Below are positions 21,206 through 30,045 of a stretch of DNA of 64,000 bases, in pieces. The stretch is from NCBI GenBank assembly GCA_902571525.1, contig CACGCL010000001.1, positions 62,001-126,000 on the forward strand, written 5' to 3'. The stretch's first letter is position 1. Each line of letters starts with the position of its first letter. The notes beneath the pieces are model-generated. The model searched no databases, was not told the origin of the DNA, and worked only from the letters and a program-made list of their open reading frames with translations. Both the position numbers and the translations under genes were made by a program. This DNA comes from an uncultured Pelagibacteraceae bacterium (lineage in GTDB: Bacteria > Pseudomonadota > Alphaproteobacteria > Pelagibacterales > Pelagibacteraceae).

Positions 21206-24073
21206 ATGAGTTCCTCAAACAACTTGGAAAATAAAGATGCAACTTTTTTAAATAAATCCAACAGTGGATTTATTGAGGAAATGTATGTAAAATTTATAGA
21301 AGGAGATACAAATTTACCTGAAAGTTGGAGAAGCTATTTTGAGAGTATAGATGATGATCTAGAAGTCATTACCAAAGAAATACAAGGTCCGAATTGGAGT
21401 CCTAAAAAAATAAAAATTAACATAAATAATTTAAACTATAAAAATAATATCCCCACAGAAAATGTTAATGCAGATAAAAAAGTTTCAGATTCTATAAGAG
21501 CTATAACACTAATAAGAGCTTACAGAACAAGAGGCCATTTGATTGCAAATTTAGACCCTTTAGGTTTAATGAAAAGGGAGTATTTACATGATTTACATCC
21601 AAAAGATCATGGATTTACTACAGATGATCTAAATAGAAAAATTTTTTTAGATAACTATATGGATATAGGACATGCAACAGTTAAAGAGATAACAAATAAT
21701 TTAAAAAAAATCTATTGTTCGACAATTGGTGCAGAATTTATGCATATTACAGATCCAGCTGAAAAAATCTGGTTTAGAGAAAGAATGGAAAAAAAAGAAA
21801 ATCAATTGAATTTTACCAGAAATGGAAAAATAGCAATTATGAACAAAATAATCCAAGCAGAGGGATTTGAAAAATTTTTAGCAAAAAAATATGTTGGAAC
21901 GAAAAGATTCGGTCTAGATGGTGGTGAGTCTTTAATACCATCTTTAGAGCAAATAATTAAACGTGGCGGTCAATTAGGTGCAAAAGAGATTAAAATTGGA
22001 ATGCCTCATAGAGGAAGGTTAAATGTTTTAGCAAATGTTTTACAAAAGTCGTATAAAAGAATTTTTAATGAATTTGCAGGTGAATTTTCAGCTACACATG
22101 ATGATTCTACAGGTGATGTAAAATATCATTTAGGGGCATCTTCAGATAGAGAATTTGACGGGAATTCTGTTCATGTGAGTTTGACAGATAACCCATCACA
22201 TTTGGAGGCAGTCAATCCTATAGTGCTCGGTCAAACTAGAGCAAAACAATTTTTTCATAAGGACAAAGAAAGAAAAAAGGTAATACCGGTTCTAATTCAT
22301 GGAGATGCTGCTTTCGCTGGACAAGGTGTAGTAGCAGAATGTTTTGCAATGTCAGGTCTTAAAGGACATAATATTGGAGGTACTATTCATATAATTGTAA
22401 ACAACCAAATTGGATTCACAACTAGCCCAAGATTTGCAAGATCGAGCCCATATCCCTCTGATTTAGGTAAAGTTGTGGAGTCACCAATTTTACATTGCAA
22501 TGGAGACGATCCAGAGTCTGTTGTGCATTGTGCGAAAATTGCAATAGAATTTAGGCAAAAATTTAATAAAGATGTTGTTATAGATATGATTTGCTATAGA
22601 CGTTTTGGTCATAATGAGGGAGATGAGCCTTCATTCACTCAGCCATTAATGTATAAAAAAATCAGATCACACCCAACTACATTAAATATATATGGCAAGA
22701 AACTTGTCCAGGAAGGAACTTTGTCTGAACAGGAGTTTGATAAAATGAATTTGGATTTTAAACAACTTTTAGATAATCAATTCAAAAGTGCAAAAGATTA
22801 TAAACCAAAAATAAATTGGTTCGAAGGAACTTGGTCACGATACCAACCAACTAAAGGTAAAGATAAAAAAGGGATTACCGGGGTAAGTAATGAGAAAATT
22901 AAGAGAATATCAGAAAAAATAAATTTAATTCCCTCAAATATTTTCTCTCATAAAACTATAGAGAGAGTTTTGCATCAAAGAGGTGAGGCAGTTAAGGAAG
23001 GCAAAAATATTGATTGGTCCACTGCTGAAAGCTTGGCCTTTGGTACTTTATTAGAGGAAGGTTTTCCAGTAAGGTTAGTTGGACAGGACTCAGGCAGAGG
23101 TACATTTAGCCAAAGACATTCAGTTATTAGAAATCAAAATGATAATTCTAGGTATATACCGTTGAATAATATTTCAAACAATCAAAAAAAATATGAAATA
23201 GTTGACAGTCTTTTATCTGAGTTGGCTGTTTTAGGTTTTGAATATGGTTATAGTTTAGTTGAACCAGAAACACTAACTATATGGGAGGCTCAATTTGGAG
23301 ATTTTGCAAATGGTGCACAAGTTGTTATTGATCAATTTATAGCGTCTGGAGAAAGAAAATGGTCAAGGGCATCAGGTCTTGTAATGCTTTTGCCTCATGG
23401 TTATGAAGGACAAGGTCCAGAGCATTCATCTGCAAGGTTAGAGCGTTTTTTACAATTATGTGCTCAGGAAAACATCCAAGTTATTAATTGCACAACACCT
23501 GCCAATTACTTTCATGCTCTTAGAAGACAAATTCATAGGGAATTTAGAAAACCATTAGTTGTTATGACACCCAAATCTTTATTAAGGCATAAATATTGCG
23601 TATCAAATTTAGATGATTTTAATAAATCTAACTTTTTCCATAGAGTTTTAGAAGATCATGCTTTGATAAAAAATTCTAAGTTTATAAAAATTAAAAAAGC
23701 TAAAAAAGTAAGGAAAATTATTATTTGTTCAGGGAAAATTTACTTTGATTTACTCGAGGCAAGAGAAAAAAATAAAGTTGATGATGTAATATTTATAAGA
23801 ATTGAAGAGCTATACCCTTTTCCTGTAAAATCTTTAACTAAGGTTATTAAACCTTATGTCTCAAATTCACAGTTTTTTTGGTGCCAAGAGGAGCCCAAAA
23901 ATATGGGTGCATGGTCATCAGTAAGAGATTATATTCAATGGACTTTAGATAATTTAGGAGTTAAAAAGAAATTGGATTATATTGGCAGAAAAGCCGCAGC
24001 ATCGCCTGCTACTGGATATGCTAATAGACATATTAAACAACAAAAAGAAATTTTAGATAAAGTATTTAGATAG
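21206..24073 (+). CDS. sucA: 2-oxoglutarate dehydrogenase E1 component
   Basis: Thiamine-diphosphate-dependent decarboxylase of the 2-oxoglutarate dehydrogenase complex. At 955 aa it has the usual length and layout: the N-terminal 'FIEEMYVKFIEGDTNLPESWRSYF' E2/E3-binding segment, 'IGMPHRGRLNVLANVL', 'HLGASSDREFDG...SLTDNPSHLEAVNPIV', the ThDP segment 'GDAAFAGQGVVAECF...IVNNQIGFTT', and C-terminal 'WCQEEPKNMGAWS'. sucB begins on the base after its stop. Confidence 0.97.
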   Translation: MSSSNNLENKDATFLNKSNSGFIEEMYVKFIEGDTNLPESWRSYFESIDDDLEVITKEIQGPNWSPKKIKININNLNYKNNIPTENVNADKKVSDSIRAITLIRAYRTRGHLIANLDPLGLMKREYLHDLHPKDHGFTTDDLNRKIFLDNYMDIGHATVKEITNNLKKIYCSTIGAEFMHITDPAEKIWFRERMEKKENQLNFTRNGKIAIMNKIIQAEGFEKFLAKKYVGTKRFGLDGGESLIPSLEQIIKRGGQLGAKEIKIGMPHRGRLNVLANVLQKSYKRIFNEFAGEFSATHDDSTGDVKYHLGASSDREFDGNSVHVSLTDNPSHLEAVNPIVLGQTRAKQFFHKDKERKKVIPVLIHGDAAFAGQGVVAECFAMSGLKGHNIGGTIHIIVNNQIGFTTSPRFARSSPYPSDLGKVVESPILHCNGDDPESVVHCAKIAIEFRQKFNKDVVIDMICYRRFGHNEGDEPSFTQPLMYKKIRSHPTTLNIYGKKLVQEGTLSEQEFDKMNLDFKQLLDNQFKSAKDYKPKINWFEGTWSRYQPTKGKDKKGITGVSNEKIKRISEKINLIPSNIFSHKTIERVLHQRGEAVKEGKNIDWSTAESLAFGTLLEEGFPVRLVGQDSGRGTFSQRHSVIRNQNDNSRYIPLNNISNNQKKYEIVDSLLSELAVLGFEYGYSLVEPETLTIWEAQFGDFANGAQVVIDQFIASGERKWSRASGLVMLLPHGYEGQGPEHSSARLERFLQLCAQENIQVINCTTPANYFHALRRQIHREFRKPLVVMTPKSLLRHKYCVSNLDDFNKSNFFHRVLEDHALIKNSKFIKIKKAKKVRKIIICSGKIYFDLLEAREKNKVDDVIFIRIEELYPFPVKSLTKVIKPYVSNSQFFWCQEEPKNMGAWSSVRDYIQWTLDNLGVKKKLDYIGRKAAASPATGYANRHIKQQKEILDKVFR

Positions 24074-25408
24074 ATGCCAGAAAAAATATTTGTTCCTGTT
24101 CTTGGAGAGAGCATAACCGAGGCTACAGTTTCTAAATGGCTCAAAAGCAAAGGCGATTCTGTTGAAGTAGATGAACCAATTGTTGAATTAGAAACTGATA
24201 AAGTAAATTTAGAGGTACCTTCACCTTCCGAAGGTGTTTTAGGAGAAATTAATTTTGAAGCAGGGTCCACTGTAGAAGTTGGCGCAACACTAGGATCTAT
24301 TTTAGGAAGTCAAACTGCTACTAAAAGTGGTAAAATTGAAAAAATAAAGGCAAAAACAGATTCACCAATTAATAAAAATGATAATATAATAAAATTAGAT
24401 GATGAAAGAGACACTAAACTTTTTGATAATACTACTGAACCAGAAATTTTTAAAAATCAACTCGATGAAAATGTAAATCAAGAACCTAAGGAAGATCCGT
24501 TAATTTTAACCGAGGAAGTAAAAAATGATGAGAAAGTTAAAATAGGAAAAGAAAAGGTTATATCACCCGCTGTTAGAAAAATAGTAACCGAGAATAATAT
24601 AGATATAAACGATATTAAAGGATCAGGAAAAGATGGGATGGTTCTTAAAGGAGATTTATTGAGTTTAATGGGTGTTAAACCTGCTCCGTCGGAGAGAAAA
24701 TTAAAGTTTGGTGAAGAAGAAAAAATTAAGATGTCCAGGTTAAGAATGACAATTGCTAAAAGATTAAAACAATCTCAAGAAAATGCAGCAATGTTGACTA
24801 CTTTTAATGAGATAGATATGACAAACATAATGAATATGAGAAAAGAAAATCAGGAAAATTTTCAAGATAAATTTAATATTAAATTAGGTATGATGTCATT
24901 CTTTGTAAAGGCTTGTGTTGTTGGACTTAAGTTATTTCCAGCTGTTAATGCTGAAGTAGATGGTGAAAACATAATTTATAAAAATTACTACAATATTAGC
25001 TTTGCTGTAGGAACAGAAAAAGGATTAATAGTTCCGGTTCTTAAAAATGCTGATGAAATGTCTTTTGCAGATATTGAAACAAATATAAAAAATTTATCAG
25101 ACAAAGCTAGAGATGGAAAAATTATAATTGATGATCTGCAAGGTGGAACTTTCACGATTAGCAATGGAGGAGTTTATGGATCCATGTTATCTACTCCAAT
25201 TTTAAATTTACCACAATCGGGAGTTCTAGGTATACATAATATTGTCAGCAGACCATATGTTGTTAAAAATGTAATTGAAATTAGACCAATAATGTATTTA
25301 GCATTGTCTTATGATCATCGGATTATTGATGGAAAAGAAGCAGTCTCTTTTTTAAGAACTGTTAAAGAAAATTTAGAAGATCCAAGAAGATTATTTTTGA
25401 ATTTATAA
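24074..25408 (+). CDS. sucB: 2-oxoglutarate dehydrogenase E2 (dihydrolipoyl succinyltransferase)
   Basis: Succinyl-transferring core of the complex. One lipoyl domain has the modified lysine K43 in '[14 protein letters not shown]'; a charged linker and a peripheral-subunit-binding domain ('[34 protein letters not shown]') follow. The catalytic domain carries the active-site histidine H415 in '[16 protein letters not shown]'. The 444 aa length is normal. It lies directly between sucA and lpd. Confidence 0.97.
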   Translation: MPEKIFVPVLGESITEATVSKWLKSKGDSVEVDEPIVELETDKVNLEVPSPSEGVLGEINFEAGSTVEVGATLGSILGSQTATKSGKIEKIKAKTDSPINKNDNIIKLDDERDTKLFDNTTEPEIFKNQLDENVNQEPKEDPLILTEEVKNDEKVKIGKEKVISPAVRKIVTENNIDINDIKGSGKDGMVLKGDLLSLMGVKPAPSERKLKFGEEEKIKMSRLRMTIAKRLKQSQENAAMLTTFNEIDMTNIMNMRKENQENFQDKFNIKLGMMSFFVKACVVGLKLFPAVNAEVDGENIIYKNYYNISFAVGTEKGLIVPVLKNADEMSFADIETNIKNLSDKARDGKIIIDDLQGGTFTISNGGVYGSMLSTPILNLPQSGVLGIHNIVSRPYVVKNVIEIRPIMYLALSYDHRIIDGKEAVSFLRTVKENLEDPRRLFLNL

Positions 25409-25412
25409 ATCT

Positions 25413-26813
25413 ATGTCTGAAAAATTTGACGCAATTGTTATAGGAGGTGGCCCAGGCGGTTACGTTTGCGCAATTAGACTTGCTCAACTAGGAAAAAAAA
25501 CTGCTTGTGTAGAGTACAGAGGATCTTTAGGTGGAACATGTTTAAATATTGGATGTATCCCATCTAAAAATTTATTAAATCTCTCAGAAAATTTTCAAAA
25601 AGCAAAAAATTTCTCGAAAATAGGAATTGAGATAAGTGAAATTAAACTAAATCTCGATAAAATGATGAAGAACAAAGATAAAGCAGTTACTATATTAACT
25701 AAAGGTGTAGAATTTCTATTTAAAAAAAATAAAGTTACCTACTTCAAGGGTTTTGGAAATTTCATTTCTGATAAAAGAATAAAAATTAAAGATGCTGATG
25801 GTAAAGAGACTGAAATTGAGGGAGAAAATTTAATTATAGCAACAGGCTCAGAGCCTTCCAAGATGCCAAATATTAAATTTGACGAGGAACAAATAGTATC
25901 TTCAACAGGCGCACTATCATTAAAAAAAGTACCTAAAAAAATGATTGTTATTGGTGGTGGCTATATAGGATTGGAAATGGGTTCTGTTTGGTCAAGATTA
26001 GGTGCTGATGTGCACGTAATAGAATATTTAGATCATATAACCCCTGGTATGGATAAAGAAATTTCAAATGAATTTATGAAAATTTTAAAAAAACAAAATT
26101 TAAAATTTCATATGAACACTAAAGTAGAAAATATTACAAAACAAAACGAAAATGTACAGATAGATACCGTAGATAGCAAAGGAGAAAAAAAATCTCATAT
26201 TTGTGATGTTGCTTTAATTTCTATAGGGAGAAAAGCTTTCACTGAAAATCTTAATCTTGAAAAAATAAATATAAAAACCGATGAGAAAGGAAGAATAAAA
26301 GTTGATAAAAATTTTAGAACAGATAAAAAAAATATATTTGCTATAGGTGATGTAATCCAGGGGCCGATGTTAGCGCATAAGGCTGAGGAAGAAGGTATAG
26401 CTGTTGCAGAAATTATAGCAGGTCAATCTGGACACGTAAATTATGATTTAATTCCTGGAGTTATATATACTTCTCCGGAGGTAGCAAGTATAGGAAAAAC
26501 AGAAGAACAATTAAAAAAACAAAATATAAATTATAAAATAGGTAAGTTTCCTTTCATGGCAAACTCTAGAGCTAAGGCAATCGATGAACCTGAGGGTTTT
26601 GTTAAAATTTTAGCAGATCATTCAACAGATAAAGTTTTAGGAGTTCATATTATAGGCCCACATGCAGGTGAAATGATAGCAGAAATGGCAATTGCAATGG
26701 AATTTGGTGCAAGTTCTGAGGATATAGCAAGGACATGCCATGCTCACCCTACATTTTCTGAGGCAATCAAAGAAGCCGCATTATCTGTAGACAAAAGACA
26801 AATTCATTCGTAA
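25413..26813 (+). CDS. lpd: Dihydrolipoyl dehydrogenase (E3)
   Basis: Re-oxidises dihydrolipoamide with FAD and NAD. The 466-residue protein has 'AIVIGGGPGGYVCAIRLAQLG', redox-active cysteines C43/C48 in 'GGTCLNIGCIPSK', NAD-binding 'VIGGGYIGLEMGSVWSRLG', 'FAIGDVIQGPMLAHKAEEEG' and the His-Glu pair in 'CHAHPTFSEAIKEAAL'. It closes the sucAB-lpd unit; an oxygenase/methyltransferase unit with different codon use follows after 77 bases. Confidence 0.98.
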   Translation: MSEKFDAIVIGGGPGGYVCAIRLAQLGKKTACVEYRGSLGGTCLNIGCIPSKNLLNLSENFQKAKNFSKIGIEISEIKLNLDKMMKNKDKAVTILTKGVEFLFKKNKVTYFKGFGNFISDKRIKIKDADGKETEIEGENLIIATGSEPSKMPNIKFDEEQIVSSTGALSLKKVPKKMIVIGGGYIGLEMGSVWSRLGADVHVIEYLDHITPGMDKEISNEFMKILKKQNLKFHMNTKVENITKQNENVQIDTVDSKGEKKSHICDVALISIGRKAFTENLNLEKINIKTDEKGRIKVDKNFRTDKKNIFAIGDVIQGPMLAHKAEEEGIAVAEIIAGQSGHVNYDLIPGVIYTSPEVASIGKTEEQLKKQNINYKIGKFPFMANSRAKAIDEPEGFVKILADHSTDKVLGVHIIGPHAGEMIAEMAIAMEFGASSEDIARTCHAHPTFSEAIKEAALSVDKRQIHS

Positions 26814-26890
26814 TTAATTTTTAGTCTAAATTTTACTTATGTCAAAACGCGCTCTTACTAATCAAAAATAAATCTATAATAGTAGTTTAA

Positions 26891-27886
26891 ATGAAAAACC
26901 CCAATATCAATTTAAATTCTAAAATATGTGATGACACCGATATCAGTAAACCATGGGATAAGGATAATCAGGCCTGGTGGGACTGGTATGTTAGTCTTGC
27001 TGATAATGATGTTAAAGAAGATGAAATCATTAATGTCGATCCCTTACCAGATATTGAAATACCCACAGATGATGAGGTTATCTCGGAATTAGCTGAACCC
27101 TATCTTTTAACTAATGATCAAATTAATTCTTTTAAAAAAAACGGATTCATAAAACTTAAGAGGGTTTTCTCACCTGGGGCTGTGCTAAAACTTCGAGCTG
27201 AGTTAATTAATCTGTTAAAAGAAAAGTTTAATATTGATCCAGATGAAGGGGCACATAACCGTTTCCTTAGTCTTGAAATAATTTGGCCTGATAACGCACT
27301 TCTTCGCGCTTATGTGTTATCACCTCGTCTAGGGCAAATCTCAGCTAATCTTCTTGAAGTACCTGCTGTTAGGCTTTACCATGATAATGTACTAGCTAAA
27401 CAAGCTGGTTGTGGTCGTACCCCATGGCACTTTGACGATCATCATTTTCCTCTAAACACTAATGATGTAATTACCGCTTGGGCGCCAGCACAACCAACAC
27501 CTCTTGAGATGGGACCACTCTCTTTTGCTTATCCACTAGATGTCCACAAATTAATTGATGCTGTTAAGTTTGAAAAGACTGGCACTGGATATGACCGTGG
27601 AGTCTCGGATATTTTTTCAAAAAATAATGTGAGTGTAAATGAAACCCCATTTGAGCTGGGTGAAGTTAGCTTTCATCATAATTTAAATTTTCATACAGCA
27701 TCACGTAACCGTACTAATCGTAGCCGAGTGGTTCTAGCCAATACTTATTACCGAGATGGAGCTAGATTAGTCAATGCTCCTACGATGGTTTCTGGTGACT
27801 GGCAAAAATTTATGCCTAATGTCAAACCAGGAAATGTAGCTGCTAGTCCACTAAATCCAATTTGTTGGCCAATTAAAGACAAATAA
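26891..27886 (+). CDS. Phytanoyl-CoA dioxygenase (PhyH)-family Fe(II)/2-oxoglutarate oxygenase
   Basis: A 331-residue protein with the PhyH double-stranded beta-helix layout. The facial triad candidates are H180 and D182 ('TPWHFDDHHFP') and H268 ('HHNLNFHTASRNRTNRSR'), the following arginines being candidates for 2-oxoglutarate binding. Typical opening: 'LTNDQINSFKKNGFIKLKRVFSPGAVLKLRAEL'. The substrate is unknown; relatives hydroxylate lipids, amino acids and secondary metabolites. Its stop overlaps the next methyltransferase start by one base. Arginine is mostly CGT/CGA/CGC, in sharp contrast to the AGA-dominated genes around it, suggesting recent transfer. It may hydroxylate a small molecule also modified by the two neighbouring methyltransferases. 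Confidence 0.82.
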   Translation: MKNPNINLNSKICDDTDISKPWDKDNQAWWDWYVSLADNDVKEDEIINVDPLPDIEIPTDDEVISELAEPYLLTNDQINSFKKNGFIKLKRVFSPGAVLKLRAELINLLKEKFNIDPDEGAHNRFLSLEIIWPDNALLRAYVLSPRLGQISANLLEVPAVRLYHDNVLAKQAGCGRTPWHFDDHHFPLNTNDVITAWAPAQPTPLEMGPLSFAYPLDVHKLIDAVKFEKTGTGYDRGVSDIFSKNNVSVNETPFELGEVSFHHNLNFHTASRNRTNRSRVVLANTYYRDGARLVNAPTMVSGDWQKFMPNVKPGNVAASPLNPICWPIKDK

Positions 27887-28806
27887 TGAAAAACATAAAT
27901 AATCAGAAGGGATTGAATTCACTCTGGACTGACAGTCTTACTCAAAATCTTCATCCTGATGGAAATGCCTTAGTTGATCATTTAAGAACTATACATCAAG
28001 AACATACTGGATTTACTGAAGCGTGCGCAAGTTCTTGTCGAGATGAAGTTGGACGTAATAGTTATGAATGGTTGGCTGAACTTGTTCCTAATAAAGAAGG
28101 TTTGCGAGTATTAGATCTTGCATGTGGGTCAGGGCCGTTATTAAAAATCTTATATGACCGTAATAAAAAAATGAATTTAAAAGGTATAGACATGTGTCCT
28201 GAGGAATTAGCTTTAGCTAAGTCTCGTTTTACAAACAGTGGAGTTAACCTAATTGAGTCAAAAGCACAAAATTTAATTTCAATCAATGATAACTCTATAG
28301 ATATAGTCTTATGTCATTGGGCTTTAACATTGATGGATCCAGTAACTCCTGTATTAAATGAAGTCAGACGAGTTTTAACTTCTGAAGGTCGGTTTGTTGC
28401 TTTAGTTGATGGACCGATGAATGCAGCACTTGGCTATAGAGAGATACACAATTTAATTTATAGTTATGTTAAGGAAGAAATACCTTGTTATGGAGAAATT
28501 GATTTAGGTGATCCAAGGATACGAGGATCTGATAGTTTAAGTAACCTCGTACAAAGGGTTTTTCCAGAAGCAAATGTAACTATTGAAACAAATGTTGTGT
28601 CTATGGTGGGACCAGTTACCCAAATAGCTGAAATTGCAGCAGGATTTTTTTATGCCGCATATATCTTAAATCCTAAGAAAAGAAAACTAATGATCACAAG
28701 CCTATCTAACTTACTCGAAATACCTAAAGAAACCTCTAATGCTAAAAGACAAGGTCGATTTTCAATGCCAATTAATCGTCTTTTAGTTGCGCCTGGTATA
28801 AAATGA
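27886..28806 (+). CDS. Class I SAM-dependent methyltransferase
   Basis: A 306-residue methyltransferase of the UbiE/type-11 kind. Motif I 'VLDLACGSGPLL' lies at about 75-86, an acidic 'KGIDMCPEELALAKSRF' follows, then 'NSIDIVLCHWALTLMDPVTPVLNEVRRVLTSEGRFVAL' (motifs post-II/III). The acceptor is unknown. It overlaps the upstream oxygenase by one base and the EgtD-like gene by four (ATGA), so the three are probably one transcript. Arginine codons are a mixture of CGN and AGA, intermediate between the upstream oxygenase and the native genes. The methylated group could be O, N or S. Confidence 0.82.
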   Translation: MKNINNQKGLNSLWTDSLTQNLHPDGNALVDHLRTIHQEHTGFTEACASSCRDEVGRNSYEWLAELVPNKEGLRVLDLACGSGPLLKILYDRNKKMNLKGIDMCPEELALAKSRFTNSGVNLIESKAQNLISINDNSIDIVLCHWALTLMDPVTPVLNEVRRVLTSEGRFVALVDGPMNAALGYREIHNLIYSYVKEEIPCYGEIDLGDPRIRGSDSLSNLVQRVFPEANVTIETNVVSMVGPVTQIAEIAAGFFYAAYILNPKKRKLMITSLSNLLEIPKETSNAKRQGRFSMPINRLLVAPGIK

Positions 28807-29726
28807 AATCGTTTTTACAAGAAGTAAGTCTCGGTTTAAATAAAAAAAACAAGAAGTTAAGTTCTAAATGGTTTTATGATTTTCATGGATCCAAACTTTT
28901 TGAACAAATTACTAAGCTGAAAGAATATTACCCAGCACGAACGGAAATAAAAATTTTAAATGATAATAAAATTGAAATTGCAAATAAAATAGGTAGAAGT
29001 GCAGTTTTAATTGAACCAGGTGCTGGTGACATTAAAAAAATAGAAATTTTTCTGAGCAGCTTAGATAAGCCAAAAAAATATGTACCGTTAGATATTTCCA
29101 AAGACTATATGATCAAAATATCTAAAGGTTTTAAGAAAAAATTTCCGAAAGTAGTCATAACTCCAAAAGGATATGACTTTTCCGGAAATAATAAACTGCC
29201 ATTTAAAATTAATTCATCAGAAAATATAATTATTTTTTTTCCAGGATCAACCATAGGTAATTTTGAAAAAAAGGATGCTATTAAATTTTTAAAAATGCTT
29301 AAATTTAAATTTAAAGCAAAAAAAATTATCATTGGTGCCGACTTAATTAAAAATATTCCAACTCTAATTTCCGCTTACGATGATAAAAAAGGTGTAACTG
29401 CAAAATTCAACAAAAATATTTTAAAAAGAATAAATACAGAATTAGGTGGAGATATAAACCTAAATTTCTATAAACATCTAGCGATTTATAACAAATCAAA
29501 AAAAAGAATAGAGATGAGATTAAAAGCTAAAAAAAATAATACTATCAGTATCAATGGTTCAAAATATTTAATTAAAAAAAATGAGGAGATTCACACTGAG
29601 AATTCTCATAAATATACGATAAGATCGTTCAAAAATTTAGCAAATAAAGCAGGGTGGAGAATCAAGAAAACCTGGGTCGATGACAAAAAACTTTTTAGTG
29701 TTCATTTTCTAGATCTAGCTCTATAA
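28803..29726 (+). CDS. EgtD-like histidine-specific N-alpha-methyltransferase family protein
   Basis: A 307-residue protein with the EgtD/DUF2260 architecture: 'SSKWFYDFHGSKLFEQITKLKEYYPARTEIKIL' at the N-terminus and a SAM-site 'LIEPGAGDIKKIEIFL' from about residue 69. 'IIFFPGSTIGNF' follows near 140-150. The C-terminal 'EIHTENSHKYT' gives E266 and S268, and M238 lies in 'IEMRLKA'. These match in order and spacing the residues that position histidine in mycobacterial EgtD, so histidine or a close analogue is a plausible substrate, giving hercynine. No EgtB sulfoxide synthase is adjacent. Codon use here is native (AGA, A-rich), unlike the two upstream genes. Confidence 0.83.
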   Translation: MKSFLQEVSLGLNKKNKKLSSKWFYDFHGSKLFEQITKLKEYYPARTEIKILNDNKIEIANKIGRSAVLIEPGAGDIKKIEIFLSSLDKPKKYVPLDISKDYMIKISKGFKKKFPKVVITPKGYDFSGNNKLPFKINSSENIIIFFPGSTIGNFEKKDAIKFLKMLKFKFKAKKIIIGADLIKNIPTLISAYDDKKGVTAKFNKNILKRINTELGGDINLNFYKHLAIYNKSKKRIEMRLKAKKNNTISINGSKYLIKKNEEIHTENSHKYTIRSFKNLANKAGWRIKKTWVDDKKLFSVHFLDLAL

Positions 29727-30045
29727 GTCTAGTTTTTGCTTTGTTATACTTAAAATTATTTCTGGCGCCGATATAAGTTTTAACCAAATACTTGATTGAC
29801 ATATATTCTATAAGCACCGAACATAATTAGAATAGAATTTAAATTTTCTTGCTCATTATAAGAAGTTAAACTAAAGTTTAAGGATAGCTAGGATTGTTTA
29901 GAAATATTTTAATTAGACGATAAGTCTTGATATAATCTTGGCACTTAAAGTAAAATGAAAATAGCGCTTTTAGAATTATTGTATATCAATATAAATAGAG
30001 CGAAAATAAATTACTGATGCACTCTTAATATATTTTATATTATAA
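29727..30045. other. 319-bp non-coding gap between the EgtD-like gene and priA
   Basis: This is the longest gene-free stretch here and unusual for so compact a genome. I see no tRNA signature and no long ORF. Three weak signals: a perfect dyad TTAAACT-AA-AGTTTAA at 29866-29881; a good -10 hexamer TATAAT at 29931-29936 without a convincing -35; and a 20-codon ORF from 29955 (MKIALLELLYIN...) with no clear ribosome site. The -10 could belong to a priA promoter. A decayed gene remnant is also possible. Confidence 0.5.

Noticed and set aside
29955-30017. 20-codon ORF in the gap before priA
   Set aside because: Too short, no ribosome site and no recognisable composition; kept only as a remark in the gap entry.
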